23,833 nt of DNA from a virus, in IMG/VR virus record IMGVR_UViG_3300017963_000230, positions 64,001-87,833 of that record. The stretch is one strand, 5' to 3'. This document shows positions 1-8,954 of this stretch, piece by piece. Both the position numbers and the translations under genes were made by a program. Within the stretch, counting starts at the first letter, position 1. The number at the start of each line of letters is the position of its first letter. Below the pieces are notes generated by a model. That model saw only the letters and a program-made list of their open reading frames with translations. It was not told the DNA's origin and did not search any database.

Positions 1-474
1 ATAAGCCCCTGGTGCAGGAATAAAATCCACCCTCTCTATTTGACGTGGAGGTTCCCAAGACAACCTAAGTTCTGCTTTCTCAGCCCCACTAAGGAACTCA
101 ATAGCCGAAAACTCACGACGGGATCCAGTGTCAGAACTATCGTCTTCCATTATAAAAAGAACACTATTACCGCTCTCCCATCCCTCCCTATCCATCACTG
201 TTTGTAGTATGTCTCTGAGATCAGGAGTAGTGTACACCCTATTATCTACCCATTCTTGGAGGTTTGTCCAGTCCACAGAAGAGGTCAAAGGTCTACTATC
301 TAAATCACTTTTAGAGGAAGGAGCGGAAGGATTATCTTGATTAGCAAAATAGCATTTAACATTAGCATCTATAGAGTCTAGAGAAGAATAAGAAGTGAAA
401 ACCACAAAGGCTCTGGCTATAACAGATTCCTCAGGAATAACAACATTATTAAATCTGATAAAAGTTTTTGCCAT
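1..474 (-). CDS. Tail appendage / receptor-binding protein, N-terminal part (cut by window edge)
   Basis: Reading from the ATG at 474 to the left edge gives 158 open codons with no stop, beginning MAKTFIRFNNVVIPEESVIA. The start overlaps the stop of the upstream hub gene as TAATG, so the two are probably translationally coupled. The sequence resembles a beta-sandwich module often seen in secreted and phage tail proteins. That module reads roughly as an 'IRF..V.IP....I..A.V.F' strand, then 'Y..N.DNP', 'SRPLT..SVDW' and 'TPDLRDILQ.V.DREGW.SGNSVLFI.ED', and here ends near 'EKAELRLSWEPP'. I infer an adhesion or carbohydrate-contact role at the tail tip, because it follows the hub. The C-terminal part lies outside the window, so full size and function are unknown. 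Confidence 0.75.
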   Translation of the reverse strand, partial: MAKTFIRFNNVVIPEESVIARAFVVFTSYSSLDSIDANVKCYFANQDNPSAPSSKSDLDSRPLTSSVDWTNLQEWVDNRVYTTPDLRDILQTVMDREGWESGNSVLFIMEDDSSDTGSRREFSAIEFLSGAEKAELRLSWEPPRQIERVDFIPAPGAY

Positions 475-3089
475 TAGTAAACAGGGCTTCCTTGATAATC
501 GCCTATAGGTATAGCGATTGTGTCATTGTAAAAAGTAGATCCTTGGGTATAGCCGTCATCAGATGCTGAGGAAGGATAAAAAGCACCAGAAGAGGTAGAA
601 GAGGAAACTACTAATATACCCTGTATCCATATCACCCCTCCTTCCCTGTGCTCCATGTCGATAATTCTAAACTGAGTTCCTTCACTTGTGACCAAGCCGA
701 GCAGTCTTTTATCTAGATCCGCATCCGCTTCAAATACAAAATCAAAAATATCTCCTTTTTCAAAATCAGTAAGGTACTGTCCCCCTGTGTACTCCACTAC
801 TAATCGTGGTTGACACCTAACGTCTCTAAAATAGTTAAGTATGCGTTGAGCTAGTGATTCATCTCTGATAAAATCAAGCTGAAGTGGATCTTCTTCCAAT
901 ACTCCAAAATCAGCTTGACTTGTAACAGACTGAGCTAGAACTACATTCCTTTGAGATTCTATCTCCTCAGAATAAGCACTGGAACCAAAGGCACCTATCC
1001 ATTCCTTATTGTAGGCACCTACAAACTTATTCAATATTTCAGCTCTTGGTGTATAGCTCAACAATATAGATTCTATGTCTATACGGGCTGCTTCGATGGT
1101 TTTATCTGAAGTGTCAGTGTAAGGTATCCATTTAAGATTATGCTTGCCTTCCTCCCAATACTCTATACTACGGGATTGAAAAGCTATTTGACTAATGAAC
1201 TCCCTAATATTAGGTTTTTCCAGAAGTACAGGAGCAAGGGTGATATTATTAGAATCATAATCAGAGCCTGCTTGTGTGTATGTAGTTCCTATTTCACTGG
1301 AGGTTAAACCACAGCGTTCTATCAGGAAGTGCTTTAGTATGTAATCAGGCCTTTCTATCACTTCTCCGTCAGTGCCATAATCGCCCGAATCGTCCGCTTC
1401 ATATCCTTGTATGTCAGCCGAAACCCTACCCCCGATTACTGTATCAGCTACGCTATTACCTACTAATTCTACAGTACCTATTTTGAGGACTGTATTCTGC
1501 TTAGTAACACCTGAATAAGATTGAGGCACCTCCGCACCAATTATTAACTCCACCCATACAAGACTCGCTAAAACATAACCTCCAGCACTAGTGCCTGTTC
1601 TTGTTATATTAGCTTCCTCATTTAAGAAATTCTCCCAGGTGCCACTATACTCCCTCCATGGTCCTTTCTCTATCACATTTACTACAAAGTCCCCACCTGT
1701 CCTTGACCAATCAATAGTACTATTAATAAAATCAACATGTACACCACAATTTGTATCAGCAGCATAAATAGCACAACAAACACGGTATTGTTCGATATCA
1801 CCAGGTGCATCTTGAACAAAAACTTTAGATAATTCAACATTAGTGCCCTGACCTTGCATAGCACACCAACTAGTAACATTATTATCTACAATATTTTTAA
1901 GAGTACAATTTTCTTGGTGATAGATATCACTACATGAAAACCAACCTCCATCTCCTACAGTATACCTAGCTTGTTCAAACTCATATACTTCGTAATCTAC
2001 CCCTCCTGCGTTATGCTTATGCTGTGCATCTTGAACCGCAATATTATCATCTACATCTATAGTATCCTCTATCTCTACATTAACCTGGGCTTCAATAGAG
2101 GGAATAGTGTTAAATTGAATCACAGCCTTTCCAGGATAATCGGTATGCTCATCTCCGCTCTGCCCTGTATAAACCGTATAGTTTCCTGACTGAAGAACAT
2201 TCTCATCTGAATTTCTATTTATAACATATACGTCATCAATAGAATGAACAGGATGCCCTATCAAGTAAATATAGGCTGTCTGAATCTCTGCCACTGTTGC
2301 ACCTACATTATGAGCTACTGCATCTGTTCCATTATATCCCCTGATACATCCAGTAAGTGTATTGCCCACTCTTTGAACATACAATATTCTCTCAAAGTCT
2401 ATTTGAATCTCTGCACCACCAGAAGGAAATTTACTTCCTTCTGAAACATCGAAAGTACTTTGTACATTGGTAATATTAGTTACCAATGTAGACATAGATC
2501 CTGCATCAGCAGCTAGGAAAGGAACTCGTTTAGCCTGACCATAAACAATTGGTAGCATTTTGCCCCAATCATCTGGATCAGCTTCAGGATATGTCTCCTC
2601 ATCCATCACCTCAAATTCTATCTTTTTATCTATATCTATACTAAGATCAGAACAGTGAAGGGTTACCTCTTCCCATCCCATATCGATATCTTCAATGCTA
2701 CCCTTAAAACGTATGATTTCATCTGAAGCAGAGGCTCCTTCAAATATTTCAGATATGGTTACTACGGAATAAGCAGGTTTGTAATAATTAAAGAGTTTGG
2801 TGAAGTAATCCACACCTCCCACAGGAATGGTGTTGTCTATTACAAAACTAGTTTCTCCTGGTTCACTGGGTTTACCTTCTAATCCCACCTTTCCTGATCT
2901 TATTTCACTCCAACTAAGAACCATGGGTTCATAGAGCTGACTGTTGAACTCCATTTCAGACCCAGCACTACCAAAAGAACGGTCACAAAAATAAAGTGTA
3001 AGACCGCTTAATTCTATCTTGGCTAATCTTATTAAATCAGTATGTGGACTGTCCGAAGCTGTTTGATTAAAAGAGGTTAAGGTTTTCAT
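474..3089 (-). CDS. Tail hub / tail-tip protein with inserted galactose-binding-like domain
   Basis: This 871-residue protein follows the tape measure and a Dit-like gene, the usual place of the siphovirus tail hub. The N-terminal ~200 residues ('LTLYFCDRSFGSAG', 'FNSQLYEPMVLSWSEIRSG', 'SFVIDNTIP') look like the beta-rich start of phage hub or minor tail proteins. Around residues 250-270 is the phage-typical 'GCIRGYNGTDAVAHNVGATV' element. Roughly residues 365-520 form a Cys-rich segment including 'IVDNNVTSWCAMQGQG', reminiscent of F5/8-type C (discoidin) modules; this looks like an insertion. The C-terminal third (residues ~600-830) returns to hub-like sequence ('EKGDIFDFVFEADADLDKR'), and the last 40 residues are Ser/Gly/Tyr-rich. 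Start at 3089 overlaps the upstream stop by 4 nt (ATGA). The hub role is inferred mainly from order and length. Confidence 0.72.
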   Translation of the reverse strand: MKTLTSFNQTASDSPHTDLIRLAKIELSGLTLYFCDRSFGSAGSEMEFNSQLYEPMVLSWSEIRSGKVGLEGKPSEPGETSFVIDNTIPVGGVDYFTKLFNYYKPAYSVVTISEIFEGASASDEIIRFKGSIEDIDMGWEEVTLHCSDLSIDIDKKIEFEVMDEETYPEADPDDWGKMLPIVYGQAKRVPFLAADAGSMSTLVTNITNVQSTFDVSEGSKFPSGGAEIQIDFERILYVQRVGNTLTGCIRGYNGTDAVAHNVGATVAEIQTAYIYLIGHPVHSIDDVYVINRNSDENVLQSGNYTVYTGQSGDEHTDYPGKAVIQFNTIPSIEAQVNVEIEDTIDVDDNIAVQDAQHKHNAGGVDYEVYEFEQARYTVGDGGWFSCSDIYHQENCTLKNIVDNNVTSWCAMQGQGTNVELSKVFVQDAPGDIEQYRVCCAIYAADTNCGVHVDFINSTIDWSRTGGDFVVNVIEKGPWREYSGTWENFLNEEANITRTGTSAGGYVLASLVWVELIIGAEVPQSYSGVTKQNTVLKIGTVELVGNSVADTVIGGRVSADIQGYEADDSGDYGTDGEVIERPDYILKHFLIERCGLTSSEIGTTYTQAGSDYDSNNITLAPVLLEKPNIREFISQIAFQSRSIEYWEEGKHNLKWIPYTDTSDKTIEAARIDIESILLSYTPRAEILNKFVGAYNKEWIGAFGSSAYSEEIESQRNVVLAQSVTSQADFGVLEEDPLQLDFIRDESLAQRILNYFRDVRCQPRLVVEYTGGQYLTDFEKGDIFDFVFEADADLDKRLLGLVTSEGTQFRIIDMEHREGGVIWIQGILVVSSSTSSGAFYPSSASDDGYTQGSTFYNDTIAIPIGDYQGSPVY

Positions 3090-3820
3090 AGCATCTCTAA
3101 GAATTCAATATCTCGTTCAGCAGTTTCTTCCGTATTATAGTTTTCTTCTGTATCTCTTATCCTAGCAAACCAATAATTGCCTTCATGATCCATTATATAA
3201 AGAGGTTTAGAATAGTCGTCCAGATAATCCTCTGCCTGCCTAAAAGAAGCCAACGTATAGTCATTCTGAAAATGAGGTAATGTGTAATTTCTTTCCCTTC
3301 TAACTCCTCCTAGCTTGGTGCTCCTCTCCATGCCTCCCAATGTTTCACGCCAGCGAACATTAGGTAGTGGTTTACCTGAAGGACTTTCATAATTAATCCT
3401 AAACTCATACCCTAAACTCATCCACACCTCAGTACATTGAGGATTTACAGCACCAATAACCCGTATTCTCCAATAACGGTGAGTTAAAGCTGTAGTAAGG
3501 GTTTTTATGATTTGAGTATTACCAGACTGAGTCCAACTGGTAACAGCAGGTGACCAACTACTTCCATTATCACTATATTCCCAATGCATCGTTCTTCCAT
3601 TAAAATTATGTCTTTCAATCGCTAAGAAATCAACATTAAGAATACCAGATCCTTGATCGCACTCTATACTAATGTCTCCAGTATTAGTGTATTTCCAATA
3701 GAAGTCAATCGACCTGTCATAAAGTCTACTTTCAGGATAACCGCTATCAGGAGATCCTGTAACGGTTACCGAAGCGTCTTCCGCTAATATATTGTAAGGA
3801 AATAATTTTACAGATGACAT
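3086..3820 (-). CDS. Distal-tail (Dit-like) or minor tail protein with discoidin-like domain
   Basis: This 244-residue protein sits between tape measure and hub, where distal tail proteins are usually encoded. Residues ~30-140 contain 'LAIERHNFNGRTMHWEYSDN' followed by 'SSWSPA' and 'HRYWRIRVIG', a pattern typical of F5/8-type C/discoidin beta sandwiches. The C-terminal part, 'LDDYSKPLYIMDHEGNYWFA' followed by 'RIRDTEENYNTEETAERDIEF', resembles the end of small tail-tip proteins that carry a 'PLY..D..GN.W..R' strand. It starts 1 nt after the tape measure stop. The ribosome site is weak (GGGGAA about 8 nt upstream), suggesting coupling. The exact role (Dit versus an M-like minor tail protein) is not settled by sequence alone. 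Confidence 0.65.
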   Translation of the reverse strand: MSSVKLFPYNILAEDASVTVTGSPDSGYPESRLYDRSIDFYWKYTNTGDISIECDQGSGILNVDFLAIERHNFNGRTMHWEYSDNGSSWSPAVTSWTQSGNTQIIKTLTTALTHRYWRIRVIGAVNPQCTEVWMSLGYEFRINYESPSGKPLPNVRWRETLGGMERSTKLGGVRRERNYTLPHFQNDYTLASFRQAEDYLDDYSKPLYIMDHEGNYWFARIRDTEENYNTEETAERDIEFLEML

Positions 3821-3821
3821 T

Positions 3822-6800
3822 CTATTTTCCCCATCTTACTCCTAGTGCTTCGAGTTCTCGTTTAATTTCAACCGCTGCCTGTCGCATACTCCTACGGTCG
3901 CCTGTTAAATACCTAGGTGCTATATTAACATTGATAACTTTGCCTGGTTCCTTAGAGCTGTAAGGAACATTTCCTCCTTCTTGTAGCTTTACTATGGCAG
4001 GAGCAGGGGCAGGAGCCATTATTAAACCTCCAGTACGAGCGGCCACATAAGCCGTCCTACTTTGGGTGCTATAAGAAATATTGGAAAGGGAGGAGTGAAC
4101 ACGGGCACCAGCAGACCTTATATAGTTCACTACATTGCCTCCCTTTCGCAACTTGACTACTTTAGTATTAGAAGTGATAACTTTCTTTTTGATTTCTTTG
4201 ATTAAGCCACCTATTTTAGCAGCTACCCCTCCGCCATCCCCACCGTCGCCAGCAGCAGAAGCAGCAGTGGAAGCAGTTTCAGACCCACCAGATCTTTGGG
4301 CACCTCCTTGTGCCTCAACTACGGTCTGCGGCACCGTCATCTTATTAAGACCTTCAAAGAAATCAGGACCATATTTGCTAACAGCTTCTTTACGGGCGAC
4401 AAATTCCCCAGGCTCCAACATAGCTCTAACAATGTCTCCGCCTCCGTATCCAGCTATCTTACCTCTAGCCCTATCCGCCCATCCGCCTATTCTTCTGTGA
4501 ATTACTTCTTTAACTTGCTTAACTATTCCTCCCTTTCTCATATAGGTTCGCTCGCTCGAATCTGACTCTACAGTTTCACCCTCACCTTCAGGAGTAGTGG
4601 TAGAAGTGCTTCCACCTCCTCCACTCTGCTTAACTTCAACATTCAAAACTACTGATTTAGATTCAATTTGGTCCCATTCCTTTCTGAACTTGGTGACCCA
4701 ATCGTACATTTTATCCAATTTATCCATTGCTTCATCAGCTTGTAATTCCAATTTCTTCCTTGAAATTTCATCCATCTCCCCTTTGTATGCTTTTAACAAA
4801 TCAGTCATCTTAGTGATTGCTGTTTCTACATCCTGTTGTTCCTGTTTTCTATCCTCTGATAGATTTTTAAACGTGAGTTGTGCATTACGAGCGATATCCT
4901 GATACTGTTGGGAGAACCTACGGGCATTCTCTTCAAGGGTGTAAATTACTTCTCCATTTTCGTCCTTAACTTCGGTGGCTAACTGTTTGGTTAATTCTAG
5001 TGCTTTGTTGAAAAGTTCCTTATCTTTAGTTATTCTAGCCCTTCTTAAAACATCATCCCTTTCAGCCATTATGCTTCGGAACTTCTGCTCTTCACTCATC
5101 CCCTGACGGGATATTTCAAGAGCCTCTTCTTGACCTTTCTTTTTAAAATCAAGAGAGGTCTTTTCAAAATCTTCAGCCTCTTTTCTAAGTTCTGATTGTC
5201 TTTTCTTCAGTTCATTAATTATACCCTGGGTTACCTTAGCATTTTCCTTTAGTATCTTCTCAGTAAGTTCGGCCTCAAGCTCTCCCCTTTTCTGTGTAAT
5301 AACAGATTGATAACCCAAAATAGTATCCTGATGGTCTTTCTCTATTTGGGTTCTTTTCTCCAGATTTTCTTGCTTTACACGGGTTACCTCTTCCTCATTG
5401 CCCTGCGCTAACAGTAATTCCTTCTCATAAGTTTTCTCCCTTTCCTCTAATCGTCCTTCGTATTCCTCATTCTCTTTCTCTACAAATTCCTGTATCAAAT
5501 TTATCTGGTCATTTAAACTTTCCTCTGTAGTCTTGGTTTCCTTACCCATATCTTCCGCAAACTTGGCAAGGTATTTAGCTCTAATAGCAGCCCTTTCCTT
5601 CTGGAAACTCTCTTCTTTACCAAGAAGTATCTTTATCTGATCCTCAGCAGCCGCTATTTCATTTTCCATCTGTTTAAGTCTCTTAGCGAACTCTACCTTC
5701 TGGATGGGATCTAAACTCCTAAACATCTCTTGAAACGATTTAGGTAACTTACCTAACTGTTTTTCCCATTCCTCAGTCTCCTTCTCAAACTTAACGGTTA
5801 CTTTATTAAGTTCTTCAGTTATAGCAGATATAGCCTCTGGGCTTAACTTAACTCCCTGCATTTCTTCGATCTGCTTTATTATATCTTCTATAGAGGCCTG
5901 TCCTTTTGTAATTTCTTTGAGTTTTTGAGCCATAATAACATAAGTGTTAATGAGCTCTTCATTCTGCTTTTTATACTTTTCGGTTGATTTACCAGCATCT
6001 TCTAGATTTTCCGTAAAGTAACCTAAAAATTTACTAAGGGTTTCTAAGCCCTTCTTTCCTACATCCGAAAAGAAAGCAAACGCTGGGCTCAGTTTCCTCA
6101 GCACTATATTAGCTAAATCTATAATTTTGGCTCCAAAATCAGCAAGCCATTTAATTCCCTTGAGTATCCATTGACCAAAATCAGCTAACACACCTACAAA
6201 TACACCACCGAACCTTTTTACTCTTTCCTTAAATCCTTCCCATTTTCCAGTTTCATCTAATAGCTTTTTTTGCTCTTTAGCCAAATCAGAAGTTACAATG
6301 ATACTCTTTTTAAGTTCTTCCTCATATGCTCTCTGAGTAAGCACCGCATTCCTACCTACTGCATCTACTGACTCAGACAACACACCATTCAATAATTCAT
6401 ATTCTTTCCTTAAACGAGCAACTAACCCAGCATGTTCCTTACTTACATCCTTACCTTCATTCTGTCTTGCCTGAAGATCTGAAAGTGCCTGAGCATACAC
6501 CCTAAGAGTCTGTACAGTTTTCTCCTGCTCTTGTTGAGTTTTAATGGCCGCATTTACAGCTCTTTCTTGAGCACCTAGCCAAAACTTAATAGCTGCTACC
6601 ACCGCACCTATAGCTGCCGCCAGTAATAACCATCCTCCTTTAAATCCTTTTATTATCCCACCCACATTTAAAAGAGCAGTTTTCATTCCCTTAAATGTCA
6701 GTAAGGATTGACCCGAGACTATTTGAAGTTGAACTAATAATTGAATATACAATCTTAAAGTGGTAATGGCAGCACCTATTTTACTGCCAAGAAATACAAA

Positions 6801-8183
6801 AGCCACAGACAGACCTCTCAAAGCCTGTATAGACAACCAAATAGTACCTGTCCACACGGTAAAACTTGTAGTTAGCCTACCAGGACCTGAACTAACAAAA
6901 TCAGCAATACCTTTTGCAACGGCTCTGAGCACATCGATAAAACCTTTCATAACTCCTATTGCCCCGCCTTCACCGAAAGCTACTGCTATCAATTTTGCTC
7001 TATCTGCTAAATTCTTAATCTTAACTCCAAGACCTTCCATCTGTTTTGCAGCCATCCTAGCAGCTGAACCCACTTCATAGGTATACTCCAACATCTTACT
7101 AAAGTCACCTGTAACAAAAGCACGAGTAAGGATAGCGGCCGCTTGGGCACCACGCAGTCCAAACAACCTGTAAGCCTTGCCCATATCTACAACTTGCCTC
7201 TCAGAGTCATACAGTATAGGCTTGAGGTTCATTAAAGCCTGTTGGAATCCTACTAATTTAGGATTAACTTTGGTTAGAGCAATACCATGTGCTTCAAATT
7301 CCTCTCTTAAATTGCGGTTAGGTGCAAGAAGTCTGGCTAATACTTGCCTCAAACCAGTACCAATGGTACTTGCTCTCAGACCGTTATTAGCAAGAACCAT
7401 CATAGCGGCGGCGGTCTCTTCCAGCGATAGGCCTGTTTGTGCTGCCGCGGCACCTACAAAGTTGAACGCTATGCGGAGTTTGTCAAGGGTAAGTTTAGAA
7501 CGGTTGATAGCATTTGACATAACATCAGATACACGGGCTGACTCTACCGTTTGGAATCCAAATGCACGAATAGTGGTGGTGAGTAAATCAGAAGTAGTCT
7601 TTAAATCAGATAATGTTCCAGTAGCCAAGTTAGCTACTGCTTCCATCGACTGCATTGCCTCTGTAGCACTAAAACCAGCCTGTCCTAACAATACCATTCC
7701 CTCTGCTACTTCACCAGTAGAGAACTTGGTTTTCTGTGCCACATCTTTTATTGTTTCACCCATACCTAGCACTTCGTTGTCGGTAGCACGGGTGATAGCT
7801 TGGAGGTTTTTAAGAGCTTGATCAAAATCTATGATTTCCGTAACACCTGCTTTAAGAGCCTGCACTACGGAGAAGATAGCTGAGGCGGCTAATCCATAGG
7901 AAGCGGTTACCTTCATAGCAGCCAAAACACGCTTCCAAGCACCTTCCACTTTAGCAATCTGCTTGCTGTATTCCTGGACCGTCTTGCCACTCTTCTTAAC
8001 ACTCTTATCTACCTTGTCAATACCAGCGGCAGTTTCACTTCCCATCTTGGATCCGCCCCTAGCTCCCTGTTCAAAGGCAGCTCCCATCTTGCGTAATTCT
8101 TCTCTAATGCGGGCGGTTTTACTTAGGAAATCGCGTATGTCAGCCGTAAAAAGTGTACCTAGATTTAATGTTCTGTCAGCCAT
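3822..8183 (-). CDS. Tail tape measure protein (TP901 type)
   Basis: At 1453 residues this is the longest gene in the window and directly follows the tail chaperone pair, the diagnostic position of the tape measure. Residues ~115-340 match the TP901 tape-measure core, with 'FDQALKNLQAI', 'STGEVAEGMVLLGQAGFSA', 'LATGTLSDLKTTSDLL' and 'GLSLEETAAAMMVLANNGLR'. Hydrophobic segments lie at ~440-490 and ~515-540 ('GGWLLLAAAIGAVVAAIKFW'), as expected for a protein ejected into the host membrane. A highly charged, coiled-coil-rich region spans ~720-1170. The C-terminal third is Gly/Ala-rich. The ATG at 8183 overlaps the stop of the T-frame by 8 nt, so translation is probably coupled. By the usual 0.15 nm per residue rule the tail would be about 210-220 nm (inference). 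Confidence 0.95.
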   Translation of the reverse strand: MADRTLNLGTLFTADIRDFLSKTARIREELRKMGAAFEQGARGGSKMGSETAAGIDKVDKSVKKSGKTVQEYSKQIAKVEGAWKRVLAAMKVTASYGLAASAIFSVVQALKAGVTEIIDFDQALKNLQAITRATDNEVLGMGETIKDVAQKTKFSTGEVAEGMVLLGQAGFSATEAMQSMEAVANLATGTLSDLKTTSDLLTTTIRAFGFQTVESARVSDVMSNAINRSKLTLDKLRIAFNFVGAAAAQTGLSLEETAAAMMVLANNGLRASTIGTGLRQVLARLLAPNRNLREEFEAHGIALTKVNPKLVGFQQALMNLKPILYDSERQVVDMGKAYRLFGLRGAQAAAILTRAFVTGDFSKMLEYTYEVGSAARMAAKQMEGLGVKIKNLADRAKLIAVAFGEGGAIGVMKGFIDVLRAVAKGIADFVSSGPGRLTTSFTVWTGTIWLSIQALRGLSVAFVFLGSKIGAAITTLRLYIQLLVQLQIVSGQSLLTFKGMKTALLNVGGIIKGFKGGWLLLAAAIGAVVAAIKFWLGAQERAVNAAIKTQQEQEKTVQTLRVYAQALSDLQARQNEGKDVSKEHAGLVARLRKEYELLNGVLSESVDAVGRNAVLTQRAYEEELKKSIIVTSDLAKEQKKLLDETGKWEGFKERVKRFGGVFVGVLADFGQWILKGIKWLADFGAKIIDLANIVLRKLSPAFAFFSDVGKKGLETLSKFLGYFTENLEDAGKSTEKYKKQNEELINTYVIMAQKLKEITKGQASIEDIIKQIEEMQGVKLSPEAISAITEELNKVTVKFEKETEEWEKQLGKLPKSFQEMFRSLDPIQKVEFAKRLKQMENEIAAAEDQIKILLGKEESFQKERAAIRAKYLAKFAEDMGKETKTTEESLNDQINLIQEFVEKENEEYEGRLEEREKTYEKELLLAQGNEEEVTRVKQENLEKRTQIEKDHQDTILGYQSVITQKRGELEAELTEKILKENAKVTQGIINELKKRQSELRKEAEDFEKTSLDFKKKGQEEALEISRQGMSEEQKFRSIMAERDDVLRRARITKDKELFNKALELTKQLATEVKDENGEVIYTLEENARRFSQQYQDIARNAQLTFKNLSEDRKQEQQDVETAITKMTDLLKAYKGEMDEISRKKLELQADEAMDKLDKMYDWVTKFRKEWDQIESKSVVLNVEVKQSGGGGSTSTTTPEGEGETVESDSSERTYMRKGGIVKQVKEVIHRRIGGWADRARGKIAGYGGGDIVRAMLEPGEFVARKEAVSKYGPDFFEGLNKMTVPQTVVEAQGGAQRSGGSETASTAASAAGDGGDGGGVAAKIGGLIKEIKKKVITSNTKVVKLRKGGNVVNYIRSAGARVHSSLSNISYSTQSRTAYVAARTGGLIMAPAPAPAIVKLQEGGNVPYSSKEPGKVINVNIAPRYLTGDRRSMRQAAVEIKRELEALGVRWGK

Positions 8184-8559
8184 TTTTAAAACTACCTGAT
8201 AATTTTGGTTTAATCCTCTTTAACATCTCCATTGTAAGTTTTCTTCTGTCCTTTATTGACATGTGTTCATAGGATTCAGGATCCTTGAAGGTCGTAAGAT
8301 CCGTTTCCTTTTTCTTCTCCACCTCTTTGTCAAGATTGACACCAGCCATAGAAGCCCTAAAGCGCATCTCCTTATAAATACGGTCTTGGTAATGATCAAA
8401 TAAAACCTCAACCTGTCCAAAAGTAAGGCCTCCATTCCTATAACTTAACTTATAGAAGTGGTCTAAGGTGTAGCCGTAGATCTCACAACACGTGGTGACC
8501 GTTTCGGCGAGGGTGACAGTTGCTCCTGCCTCTTCACCTCCGGGAAGAGGCTTGTCAAC
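8176..8559 (-). CDS. T-frame of the frameshifted G-T tail chaperone fusion
   Basis: The -1 frame is open from just upstream of the slippery site to the stop at 8178-8176. Read from 8559 it gives 127 residues beginning VDKPLPGGEEAG, then 'LAETVTTCCEIYGYTLDHFY', 'KLSYRNGGLTFGQVEVLFDH', and ends 'KPKLSGSFKNG'. With G residues 1-119 the fusion is 246 residues. No credible start codon with a ribosome site exists at the head of this frame; the ATG at 8367 has only an SD-like AAGGAG touching the ATG and would drop the conserved-looking 'LDHFYKLSYRNGGLTFGQ' part. The stop overlaps the tape measure start by 8 nt. 'HFYKLSYRNGGLTFGQV' is typical of T-type extensions in lambda-like phages (from memory). 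Confidence 0.85.
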   Translation of the reverse strand, partial: VDKPLPGGEEAGATVTLAETVTTCCEIYGYTLDHFYKLSYRNGGLTFGQVEVLFDHYQDRIYKEMRFRASMAGVNLDKEVEKKKETDLTTFKDPESYEHMSIKDRRKLTMEMLKRIKPKLSGSFKNG

Positions 8560-8915
8560 TTTCCCAAAGGGCCTTCAAAGTTCTCCTTATAAACGATCTC
8601 CACAATTTCCATTAATTGAACATTCGTTATCTCTTCCAATATACTTTTATCTTCATCAGTAATCATCTCAACAATACGCTCGATATTTTCTTTGATTAAA
8701 CTTAACACAAAGGCTATAAACTGCATCATTCCTTCTTCATTTTCATCAGGTGCCATTTGAAGGAAAGCATTCAATCCTTTATTTACAAGGTCTGTGAGAT
8801 TAAGCTGATCAGATAATGAAAGAGGATAGATGGAAAGGTTCCGCAGGGTTCGCTTGCCTATTTCGACAGAGCGAACCTGCGGATTGAGTTTTCTATCATC
8901 AGAAGAGTCTGGCAT
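8463..8915 (-). CDS. Tail assembly chaperone, zero-frame product (lambda G-like)
   Basis: This 150-residue protein lies between the tail tube and tape measure genes, the place of lambda G. It is mostly helical and acidic in residues ~35-115 ('SLSDQLNLTDLVNKGLNAFL', 'LSLIKENIERIVEMI'). After residue 119 the zero-frame sequence becomes basic and Ser/Pro-rich ('QLSPSPKRSPRVVRSTATP'), as expected where the biologically meaningful reading continues in another frame. The start ATG at 8915 has a good ribosome site (GGAGGG, 7 nt spacer). A -1 frameshift at codons 118-119 extends it into the T-frame. Family knowledge: the G and GT proteins bind the tape measure and recruit tube subunits during tail assembly. 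Confidence 0.85.
   Translation of the reverse strand: MPDSSDDRKLNPQVRSVEIGKRTLRNLSIYPLSLSDQLNLTDLVNKGLNAFLQMAPDENEEGMMQFIAFVLSLIKENIERIVEMITDEDKSILEEITNVQLMEIVEIVYKENFEGPLGKLTSLFPEVKRQEQLSPSPKRSPRVVRSTATP
8528..8565 (-). promoter_or_regulatory. Programmed -1 ribosomal frameshift site with downstream hairpin
   Basis: On the minus strand 8571-8559 reads CCCTTTGGGAAAG. In the zero frame this contains three overlapping X_XXY_YYZ heptamers: C_CCT_TTG, T_TTG_GGA and G_GGA_AAG. The last, GGGAAAG at 8565-8559, is the heptamer used at lambda G/T. Seven nt downstream is a perfect 8-bp stem, GCCTCTTC (8551-8544) with GAAGAGGC (8535-8528), around an 8-nt loop. Spacing and stem match the usual stimulatory layout. 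Slipping at any of the three heptamers gives the same peptide (Pro-Leu-Gly-Lys-Val). Confidence 0.88.
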
Positions 8916-8940
8916 TTTATTTCCCTCCTAAAAGGTTGTT

Positions 8941-8954
8941 TCAGCTATTAAGCT
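8941..8954 (-). other. Small hairpin around the tail tube stop codon
   Basis: On the minus strand CAGCT-TAAT-AGCTG forms a 5-bp stem with the TAA stop in the loop. TAA is followed in frame by TAG (tandem stops). No U-tract follows, so it is not a rho-independent terminator. A similar arrangement occurs at the capsid stop. Confidence 0.4.

Noticed and set aside
7177-7821. A 214-codon + strand reading frame inside the tape measure gene
   Set aside because: It lies antisense to clear TP901 core sequence, has no convincing ribosome site and its product looks like a low-complexity shadow.
8176-8367. A separate small gene starting at the ATG at 8367
   Set aside because: Its SD-like AAGGAG touches the ATG with no spacer, and the same frame is open and protein-like well upstream to the slippery site. 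It is better explained as the end of the frameshifted T extension.
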